Source: an uncultured Pseudomonadota bacterium
GTDB taxonomy: Bacteria; Lernaellota; Lernaellaia; Lernaellales; Lernaellaceae
Length of the DNA: 6,364 nt
Direction: 5' to 3'
NCBI GenBank assembly: GCA_937967875.1
Contig: CALBTQ010000602.1
Coordinates: 1-6,364, forward strand
Part shown: positions 1 to 5,697 of the stretch, piece by piece
Numbering within the stretch: the stretch's first letter is position 1
How the letters are laid out: every line of letters begins with the position of its first letter
Program-made: the position numbers and the translations under genes
Notes under the pieces: model-generated
Databases searched by the model: none
What the model was told of the DNA's origin: nothing
What the model saw: the letters and a program-made list of their open reading frames with translations, nothing else

Positions 1-714
1 CAGCAACGACCCTGACCCATCGGCCGCGATATGATCAAATATCGAATTGTCGCCCCTCCGGCGCAAGAACTCCGCGTGTGCTGTAAGATGTTCTATGTGC
101 GTCATCGTGTAATTGGTCCCATCACCTTCAGAGGGCAAATAATCGCCATCAACAGGATCAGGCCCCCTGCGAATTTCGTCAGGTATGGCGCCGTTTATTT
201 GTATACTCCAGATATAGCGACGTGCATCCATCCTCCACTCATCTGTTGTCTGCATACGCCCAATTTGGTAAGCATTATGCGATTTGAAAGCTTCGCTGGG
301 AGTTAAACTCAAGATGTTTTCCAGATCAAGAAACCACCGGTTATGTTCTGGAGGATTCGTGAAATCCGTTTCTTCCGACTGTGCCTGCATGTAGGGGCTT
401 ACTTCCTTCAAGAGCCAGTCAGGATGGTCCCTGAGGTGCCAGGCAATCATGGCAGATGAAAAAGAGCCTGCCACTCCCCAGTTGTTCTTGTAAAAACGAC
501 TGGCCCAGGCAACTTTCCAGTATACCACACCCCGCAACCACTTCTGGTAGACCAGTTTGTCATCTTGAGTCCAGCCGGGCCATCCCTGGAGAAGATCGGC
601 GGCATAGATATAGGGAGTTCCTCCCCGGGCCAGGTTAAGTATCCCCTGTGCTCCGAAACGAAACTCCCTCTCCGCCGCTCGTGCATGCGTTGAAGCAAAG
701 TGCCAGAAACGCGA
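1..714 (-). pseudogene. Alginate-lyase-superfamily (PF05426-like) fragment, no start, 3' end outside window
   Basis: This frame is open without a stop for 238 codons, from just after a TGA at 715-717 to the left edge. It has no ATG, GTG or TTG near its beginning, so it cannot be translated alone. Recognisable content begins at about codon 27: LARGGTPYIYAADLLQGWPGW, then KNNWGVAGSF near codon 77, EHNRWFLDLENIL near codon 123, IPDEIRRG near codon 178 and MTHIEHLTAHAEFLRRRGD near codon 204. I read this as the alpha-helical toroid core of polysaccharide lyases related to alginate lyase, recognised from memory and not by search. In intact relatives more than 100 residues should precede this part; here only a 35-codon lipoprotein leader in a different frame lies upstream. 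Base composition (about 52% GC) and frequent ATA codons differ from the other genes. Either a decayed or rearranged gene, or an assembly chimera. The substrate is unknown. Confidence 0.62.
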
Positions 715-742
715 TCAGCAGCAGTGTAAACGCTTTCTTCAT
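635..742 (-). CDS. Lipoprotein signal-peptide leader, truncated by stop (5' part of broken lyase gene)
   Basis: A 35-residue reading frame begins MKKAFTLLLIAFLALCFNAC. It has a positive N-terminus, a hydrophobic core at residues 4-17 and a lipobox-like FNAC that makes Cys20 the likely lipidated residue. The start at 742 is chosen because a strong Shine-Dalgarno (GGAGAAGGA on the minus strand) lies 7 bases upstream; the longer in-frame ATGs lack this. After Cys20 come a short Ser/Gly/Glu stretch and about ten codons with no recognisable content, then TAA. The lyase-like body continues in another frame across the same point. I infer that this was the export signal of an outer-membrane-anchored lyase or another lipoprotein, now cut off from its mature domain. 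It follows the GH1 gene on the same strand. As it stands, the product would be only a leader. Confidence 0.5.
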   Translation of the reverse strand: MKKAFTLLLIAFLALCFNACTSGGEGVSFRSTGDT

Positions 743-779
743 CGTCATGTCCTTCTCCATCGGCCGGACAAGTAAAACG

Positions 780-800
780 GTTTTCATCTCCCGCGAAAAC
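780..800. repeat. Short inverted repeat upstream of the lipoprotein leader
   Basis: GTTTTC and GAAAAC form a perfect 6-base inverted repeat separated by 9 bases, 38 bases upstream of the start at 742. The rest of 743-907, between the GH1 stop and the lipoprotein start, holds no convincing promoter or terminator. The repeat could be an operator half-site pair or a weak hairpin. A match of this length can also arise by chance. Confidence 0.2.
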
Positions 801-907
801 GAGGCCAGAAAAAGGTCGCTCTGTTTCGTTGGACGAGACGAGTGATTGAGCACAAGCTGACAAACACGTTGCCATCATTTCGTGTGCATGATCGACCTCA
901 TCTTCAT

Positions 908-2218
908 TCATGACCGTACAATATCCATCGTCTTTTCATCCCACGGCCACTTTTTGCGCCAATCGGCTTTTATCTCGTTTGCCCTCGCGATTTTTAGATA
1001 GAGACCGCTGGATGGTTTCGGCTTGCGTTCAAATGTCTGCGGATCGACGGCGACGAGGCCGAACTTCGGGAACCAGCCGTCCTCCCACTCGAAGTTATCC
1101 AGCAGCGACCAATAGAAATAACCGCGGACATCGGCGCCTGCCGCAATGGCTTCAGCGACCTGGCGCAAATGCTCGATCAGGTACGCGCACCTCCATTCAT
1201 CGTCATCCGTCGCCAGGCCGTTCTCCGTGATGTAAATGGGCAGGCCGAATTTCGACAGGCGAAGGAGGTTCGCTTTCAGACCCGGCGGATACGGCGCCCA
1301 CGCGGTTTGCGTCATCCGATGGCCGGCGCCGGCGTTTTCCGTGCGGATCGGCCAGTTCCATTTGCACCGGCTCTGATTGTAATAGTTGAGGCCCCAGAAA
1401 TCCGTTGAGTTCTTCAGGTCCGGAAGGACACGCCCATCGCCGAATGGCGGCAAGCGTCGACCGGTGCGGATGCCTTCCAGCATGAACGCGTTGTACAGCC
1501 AATCGTGTTGCGCAGCCGCCAATCGGTCCAAAGGATTGGTTGGATTAAAGGGATTGTAATACGGCATGTTTTTCACAAGCCCGACCTGCGATTCCGGCGC
1601 CTCGCGTTTGAGTGCGCGATAGCAGAGGACGTGCGCGGCGAGAATGTTGTTCATGACGCGGCGAAACTCGATCGCGCTCTTCTTGCCGGGGGCGAAATAT
1701 CCAAAGAGATAACCCATCATGGCGAAGATGGACGGCTCGTTGATGGTGCACCAGAAAGGAACGCGCGCGCCGAAGCGGCCGGCGATCAGATCGCAATAGC
1801 GTTTAAAAAAGCGGAGGTTTTCTTTGCGGGCGAAACCGCCGCGCTGCGCAAACCACTGGGGCGCGGTGAAGTGATGCACGGTGACGAACGGTATGATGCC
1901 GCGATCCTCGAGGGCGTCCAGCACCGCGCCGTAGTGGGCGATGGTCTCCTCATTGATCCGGCCTTCCTGCGGCTCGATCCGCGCCCACTCCAGAGAGAAC
2001 CGATGCGTGTTGTGGCCCAAGGATCGGCAAAGATCGAAATCCTCGGCAAAGCGGTTGTAGTGATCGCAGGCGCGCCCCGATTTTTCGTTCCGTTGGATAT
2101 GGCCGGGAACCTGTTCGTAAGCCCACCAGTCGGAGTGGATGTTATCGCCTTCCACCTGGTGCGCCGAGGTCGCTGCTCCCCACAGAAAGCCCGGTGGAAA
2201 TTTGATCGTCTCATTCAT
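908..2218 (-). CDS. GH1 family beta-glycosidase (beta-glucosidase-like), cytoplasmic
   Basis: This is a retaining beta-glycosidase that releases non-reducing sugars, typically beta-glucosides, beta-galactosides or beta-fucosides. The 436-residue single TIM barrel carries the family marks in order: FPPGFLWGAATSAHQVEG (residues 7-24, with substrate-binding Gln21), HHF near 115-117, TINEP (acid/base Glu161), PIYITENG (nucleophile Glu332) and YWSLLDNFEWEDGW with sugar-binding Trp370, Glu377 and Trp378. Its length is normal to slightly short for the family (about 440-480). No signal peptide is visible, so it should act in the cytoplasm on imported oligosaccharides. An ATG six codons upstream (2236) is possible. 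I prefer 2218 because GAGGAG sits 7 bases before it and family homology begins right after. It is transcribed away from the dehydrogenase-GH2 operon. The exact sugar specificity cannot be read from the sequence. Confidence 0.95.
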   Translation of the reverse strand: MNETIKFPPGFLWGAATSAHQVEGDNIHSDWWAYEQVPGHIQRNEKSGRACDHYNRFAEDFDLCRSLGHNTHRFSLEWARIEPQEGRINEETIAHYGAVLDALEDRGIIPFVTVHHFTAPQWFAQRGGFARKENLRFFKRYCDLIAGRFGARVPFWCTINEPSIFAMMGYLFGYFAPGKKSAIEFRRVMNNILAAHVLCYRALKREAPESQVGLVKNMPYYNPFNPTNPLDRLAAAQHDWLYNAFMLEGIRTGRRLPPFGDGRVLPDLKNSTDFWGLNYYNQSRCKWNWPIRTENAGAGHRMTQTAWAPYPPGLKANLLRLSKFGLPIYITENGLATDDDEWRCAYLIEHLRQVAEAIAAGADVRGYFYWSLLDNFEWEDGWFPKFGLVAVDPQTFERKPKPSSGLYLKIARANEIKADWRKKWPWDEKTMDIVRS

Positions 2219-2248
2219 GGAAAGACTCCTCGTCATGTTGCCGATCCC

Positions 2249-2273
2249 GGAACTCTGGAGCGCTGAGCGTTCC
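2249..2273. repeat. Imperfect inverted repeat in the GH1 leader
   Basis: GGAA-CTC and GAG-CG-TTCC can pair with a 2-base bulge around a loop holding the palindrome AGCGCT. It lies 31-55 bases upstream of the GH1 start, inside its presumed 5' leader. There is no following T-run, so it is not a terminator. Its function is unknown and it may be chance. Confidence 0.15.
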
Positions 2274-2338
2274 TAGCCGATTTCGCCCTTTCCCCGGAAT
2301 CATGGTCGATGCGTCCAGATTACGGCATTCTGGCACAC

Positions 2339-2354
2339 TATGTCGATTGTCATA
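2339..2354. promoter_or_regulatory. Candidate operator: 16-base imperfect palindrome
   Basis: TATGTCGATTGTCATA matches its own reverse complement at 12 of 16 positions, centred between 2346 and 2347. It sits between the divergent GH1 and dehydrogenase genes and overlaps the -35 box of the rightward promoter. That is where a repressor of a sugar-utilisation cluster would be expected to bind. No regulator gene is present in the window, so the binding protein is unknown. Confidence 0.35.
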
Positions 2355-2375
2355 TCATGCCATTTGTTTTAAAAT
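2347..2375 (+). promoter_or_regulatory. Sigma-70-like promoter for the dehydrogenase-GH2 operon
   Basis: TTGTCA (2347-2352, 5 of 6 to TTGACA) and TAAAAT (2370-2375, 5 of 6 to TATAAT) are separated by exactly 17 bases. Transcription would start near 2382, leaving a leader of about 53 bases. The leader contains a TAAGG ribosome-binding site at 2424-2428, six bases before the ATG at 2435. The AT-rich stretch contrasts with the flanking coding DNA. No equally good promoter was found for the leftward GH1 gene. Confidence 0.55.
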
Positions 2376-2434
2376 CCTTCCCATGAAATGGCGACGGCGA
2401 CATTGCCGGCGCAGTTAACAGTATAAGGCGCCAA

Positions 2435-3448
2435 ATGAAGCAAGCATTACCAACCTACGGGACAGGCCTCTTGGCCGCTTTACCGCCACAGTGTTTCTCG
2501 GACAGCATTGTTTTTTGCGCTCCGGAACCATGGGAAACCGTTCGCCGCCAGTTTCCGCAATCGCCGCGCGCCGCGGTCGTTCCGCAATCCATGGAGCAGT
2601 GCACCTTGGAGAAACAGATCGACGCTTTGCCGGTTGCGAACACGGTTTTCGGAGTCGGCGGCGGTTCCGCGTGCGACGCCGCGAAGATGTACGCGTACAG
2701 AAAAGGTGCGCGTCTGGTGCTCGTGCCCACCGTGCTTTCCGTTGACGCTCCCTTTACCAAGGCCGTGGGCGTCCGCGTGAACCACTGCGTGCGGTACGTG
2801 GGCGAAGTTTTTCCGGAGCACTTCCTGGTCGATTTCGACATTTTGCGTCGAAGCCCCAAACGCCTCAACCGAGCGGGCATCGGCGACGTTCTGTCGATCT
2901 TCACCGCTTTGCCCGATTGGCGTCTTGGACGGGACCACCAAGGCGAGGCATACGATGAAATCATCGCCGACGAATCGCAGCGGCTGCTCGAGCGGCTTTT
3001 CGCGGGCGCCGACGATATCCGCGAATGCAACGAGCGGGGGTTGAAGCTCATTGCGGAGTTGTACGTCGGCGAAGTGGCGCTCTGCGAACGGATGGGCAAC
3101 AGCCGGCCCGAGGAAGGCTCGGAACACTATTTCGCCTACGCGCTCGAATCGGTCACGCACAAGTCGTATATCCACGGCGAACTGATCGCGTTTTCCGTGC
3201 TGCTTGCCGCTCTTTACCAGAATCAGGACGTGGAACGGGTGTTGGATTTCCTGCGCCGCGTCGACGTGGCGTTTCAGCCCGAACAAATCGGCGTTTCGTG
3301 GGACGAGGTCGAGCGGGCGCTTCTGAGCCTGCCCGAATTCCTGGGGCGAGAATCGCAATTGCTCTACGGCGTATTTCATCACAGGGGAATGGAACATTCG
3401 GCGGCCGGCGAACTCATCAGGCGCTTCCAAAGTGCGGTTGAGAAGTAA
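2435..3448 (+). CDS. Iron-containing-alcohol-dehydrogenase-fold enzyme, sn-glycerol-1-phosphate dehydrogenase (AraM)-like
   Basis: This 337-residue NAD(P)-dependent, metal-dependent dehydrogenase belongs to the Fe-ADH/dehydroquinate-synthase-like superfamily. The nucleotide-binding GVGGGSACDAAK lies at residues 73-84 and the family block VPTVLSVDAPFT at 97-108. The three expected metal ligands are visible: Asp151 (AGIGD), His231 (EGSEH) and His247 (YIHGE). The PTxLSxDA block and the AGIGD motif point to the glycerol-1-phosphate dehydrogenase/AraM branch, which reduces dihydroxyacetone phosphate to sn-glycerol 1-phosphate, rather than to simple alcohol dehydrogenases. No signal peptide is seen, so it is cytoplasmic. 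The length is slightly below that usual for AraM. It is the first gene of the rightward operon and its stop codon shares a base with the first possible GH2 ATG. A different sugar- or polyol-phosphate substrate is possible given the glycosidase neighbours. The fold is confident, the substrate is not. Confidence 0.82.
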   Translation: MKQALPTYGTGLLAALPPQCFSDSIVFCAPEPWETVRRQFPQSPRAAVVPQSMEQCTLEKQIDALPVANTVFGVGGGSACDAAKMYAYRKGARLVLVPTVLSVDAPFTKAVGVRVNHCVRYVGEVFPEHFLVDFDILRRSPKRLNRAGIGDVLSIFTALPDWRLGRDHQGEAYDEIIADESQRLLERLFAGADDIRECNERGLKLIAELYVGEVALCERMGNSRPEEGSEHYFAYALESVTHKSYIHGELIAFSVLLAALYQNQDVERVLDFLRRVDVAFQPEQIGVSWDEVERALLSLPEFLGRESQLLYGVFHHRGMEHSAAGELIRRFQSAVEK

Positions 3449-3459
3449 TGGAGCGGATC

Positions 3460-5640
3460 ATGAGCAGACGTTTCTTCGCTTTATGGGTTTTCGTTACGTT
3501 GCTTTTTCCGCCCCTGGTCCTGGCGCAGGCGAGCGGTGAAAAATGGTCGTCGCTGCCCATGACGCTTGATCTTGCATCGGCGCAAGGACGCTATATACCT
3601 CTGCAAAACGGCCGGCCGATGATCTCTTTTGAGCCGCAGGATCGTCCGATGCTGGACCTTGCGGGAACGTGGCGGAAATTGCGTCTAAACGTCGATCATA
3701 CGCTCTCCATGAGCCCGCGCACTGCCGATTGGCTTGCATCCGTCGAATTGGAAACCGGTGGCGCAACGCGAGAGAATTTCGACGACTCCACGTGGGCCGA
3801 GCACCAGTTGCCGGGCGTCGAAAACGAAATGCCGGCCACTCCCGACAACCCCCTCGGCGCCGAGGTCTACGACCAGGGGATTTACTATCGCCGGCACATC
3901 GATATTCCCGGCGCGTGGGATGGCCGCGTGGTGCGCCTGGTCGCCCTCGCGTGCGACTACGTAGCGGATGTTTGGGTCAACGGCGAGTGGGTCGGTTACC
4001 ACGAGGGCGGTTACACTCCTTTTGCTTTTGACATTTCGGAGTATCTCCATTACGGCGAGGACAACGTCATTGTCTTCCGCGTGGACGCGATGCCCTGGAC
4101 GCTGCGCATGGATATCCTGCCCAACCTGTTCGCCACCGATTGGATGCACTACGCGGGCGTGGTGCAGGATGTTTATCTGACGGCGGCGCCACCGGCGCAT
4201 ATCGTGCGGGCGGATGTGCTGCCGCAGAATACGTATGGAGACCTGGACGTATCGATCGTCACCGAAAACCGTGGGGTACAGCAAGAGGACTTGTCGATCA
4301 AGGTGTCCGTTCACGCCATGGACCGGGAGCATCCCGACTATTTGAGCGATCCCATCACGGCGCATCTACTTGGTGCGCCGGCGACTCTTTCCGGTTCAAC
4401 ATCGAAAAACGTCATCATTGCGGCGGACGGCTACTTGCAGACGACGTTCCATACGATACTGTCCAATCCCGCACTCTGGACACCGGCAGATCCGAACTTG
4501 TATGTGCTGACCGTGGATTTGGTGCGCGATGGTTCGGTGATCGATTCCTTCGCCACACAGTTCGGCGTTCGCACCGTGGAGGTCGGCGAAGGAGCGAAAA
4601 TTATGCTCAACAATCGCCCCACGTTCTTCACCGGCATGGCCCGCCACGAGGATTGGCCCGATTCGGGTCGTACGGCGACGATGGCGAAAATCGCGGAGGA
4701 TCTGCAAATCATCCGCGACACGAACGTATGGTTCCTGCGCACTGCCCATTATCCGAACCATCCCAACACATACCTGCTTACGGACCGCATGGGCTTCGCG
4801 GTCTGGTCGGAAATTCCCGCCTGGTGGATCAACTACTTTTCCATACCCGTCCTATTGGAGCGCGGCCTGGCGCAACAGATGTGGCGCGAGATGATCTGGA
4901 ACGGGCGCAACCGGCCGTCAATTCTTTTTTGGAGCTTGTGCAACGAGCCGATGTGGTATCTGGTGTTCAATCTGCGTTCCTATGTCCAAACGCTTCATGA
5001 AGACCTGGATGACAATTATCCGGACGGCCGATTGGTGACCGAAAGCCTTGCAGCCGACGGCGCGCTGCTGACGGGTTCCTCGGTGAACGACGTGGACGTG
5101 ATCGGGTGGACCATGTATTTCGGCGTGTTTTACGGCGAAGACATCGCCGCGGAAACGACGCGGTTTCTCCTGGATCAGCACGAGCGCCATCCGAACAAGC
5201 CGATCATCGCCTGCGAGTTCGGTTATTGGAGCAACTCGGACGACAGCGAAACGGCGCGTCAGGTCGAGGTCGCCGAGGAGACGCTCGACGCGTTTCTTCC
5301 CCTGGCGGCCGTGGATGCCGACGGCGACAACACAGACGGTTTTCTGGCGGGAGTGACATGGTGGTGCCAGTTCAACTGGTATCGCGTCGATTCCGCGCAC
5401 ATTCAGAGCATGGGAATCATGCACATGGACCGGGAGACGGACAAACCGGTGCGGCAGACGCTCATCGACCGATATCGACCTTATTTCGAGATGGGTGGTT
5501 TGGGCGAACCGGTCGACACGGACGATGACGACGATACGGCCGACGATGACGCCGCCGACGACGACAACGACAACGATGACGATGACGACGCGGAGGATGC
5601 TGACGATGACAATGCCGGCGATGAGGGATGCGGATGCTGA
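3460..5640 (+). CDS. Secreted GH2 family glycoside hydrolase with Asp-rich CGC tail
   Basis: This is a 726-residue retaining beta-glycosidase of the galactosidase/glucuronidase/mannosidase superfamily. A Sec signal peptide covers residues 1-24 (cleavage after LVLAQA). An N-terminal jelly-roll sugar-binding domain lies at about 60-245 (GIYYRRHIDIP, DVWVNGEWVGYHEGGYTPF), an Ig-like domain at about 246-372 and a TIM barrel at about 373-682. Barrel marks are RTAHYPNHP, WSLCNEPMW (acid/base Glu496) and IIACEFGYW (nucleophile Glu586). The lysine/asparagine NxK signature that glucuronidases carry near GIxxxDR is replaced by IQSMG, so glucuronidase is unlikely. The tail (686-726) is Asp-rich and ends Cys-Gly-Cys. 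I chose the start at 3460 because GGAG lies six bases before it. The ATG at 3448, overlapping the previous stop as TAATG, has a poorly spaced site and would add four residues ahead of the signal peptide. Translational coupling to the dehydrogenase is likely. The substrate is not determinable. Confidence 0.92.
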   Translation: MSRRFFALWVFVTLLFPPLVLAQASGEKWSSLPMTLDLASAQGRYIPLQNGRPMISFEPQDRPMLDLAGTWRKLRLNVDHTLSMSPRTADWLASVELETGGATRENFDDSTWAEHQLPGVENEMPATPDNPLGAEVYDQGIYYRRHIDIPGAWDGRVVRLVALACDYVADVWVNGEWVGYHEGGYTPFAFDISEYLHYGEDNVIVFRVDAMPWTLRMDILPNLFATDWMHYAGVVQDVYLTAAPPAHIVRADVLPQNTYGDLDVSIVTENRGVQQEDLSIKVSVHAMDREHPDYLSDPITAHLLGAPATLSGSTSKNVIIAADGYLQTTFHTILSNPALWTPADPNLYVLTVDLVRDGSVIDSFATQFGVRTVEVGEGAKIMLNNRPTFFTGMARHEDWPDSGRTATMAKIAEDLQIIRDTNVWFLRTAHYPNHPNTYLLTDRMGFAVWSEIPAWWINYFSIPVLLERGLAQQMWREMIWNGRNRPSILFWSLCNEPMWYLVFNLRSYVQTLHEDLDDNYPDGRLVTESLAADGALLTGSSVNDVDVIGWTMYFGVFYGEDIAAETTRFLLDQHERHPNKPIIACEFGYWSNSDDSETARQVEVAEETLDAFLPLAAVDADGDNTDGFLAGVTWWCQFNWYRVDSAHIQSMGIMHMDRETDKPVRQTLIDRYRPYFEMGGLGEPVDTDDDDDTADDDAADDDNDNDDDDDAEDADDDNAGDEGCGC
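5515..5637 (+). repeat. Asp-codon (GAC/GAT) low-complexity tract encoding the acidic GH2 C-terminus
   Basis: The tract encodes 37 residues, 23 of them Asp, mixed with Ala, Thr, Asn and Glu, and then Gly-Cys-Gly-Cys immediately before the stop. The DNA is an imperfect GAC/GAT/GCC triplet array with mixed Asp codons, so protein composition is kept rather than a pure DNA repeat. It follows the end of the GH2 barrel. Likely roles are a flexible, strongly negative, calcium-binding stalk plus a cysteine-based terminal tag. The other two forward frames are also stop-poor here because of the repeat and are not genes. Confidence 0.8.
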
Positions 5641-5697
5641 TGCCCGGAAGGAAACGAACTGCGGCTTATTTGATTTTCGAATGAGGAACGACGGTCA

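Noticed and set aside
31..306. 91-codon plus-strand ORF near the left edge
   Set aside because: It is antisense to the lyase-like frame, which has clear protein-like motifs; the plus-strand product has no recognisable features.
447..911. 154-codon minus-strand ORF whose ATG overlaps the GH1 stop as ATGA
   Set aside because: The overlap looks like coupling, but the translation has no recognisable domain, and no ribosome-binding site clearly favours it. It is out of frame with both the lipoprotein leader, which has a strong site, and the lyase body.
1505..2266. 253-codon plus-strand ORF across the GH1 gene
   Set aside because: It is an antisense shadow of a GC-rich gene; the GH1 frame has all catalytic motifs.
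2403..2427. TTGCCG and TATAAG as a promoter just before the dehydrogenase
   Set aside because: The spacing is only 13 bases and the -10 would overlap the ribosome-binding site; the promoter at 2347-2375 is far better.
2480..3430. 316-codon minus-strand ORF across the dehydrogenase
   Set aside because: It is an antisense shadow; the plus-strand frame carries the nucleotide and metal motifs.
3685..4365. 226-codon minus-strand ORF and a 286-codon plus-strand ORF (4140-5000) inside the GH2 gene
   Set aside because: Both overlap a continuous 726-residue GH2 frame with ordered domains and have no motif content of their own.
5515..5625. GAC/GAT array as a CRISPR or tandem DNA repeat
   Set aside because: There is no repeat-spacer structure; it is a triplet-level array explained by coding for an Asp-rich tail.
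5641..5697. Possible terminator between the GH2 gene and the next gene
   Set aside because: No stem-loop followed by a T-run is present in these 57 bases.
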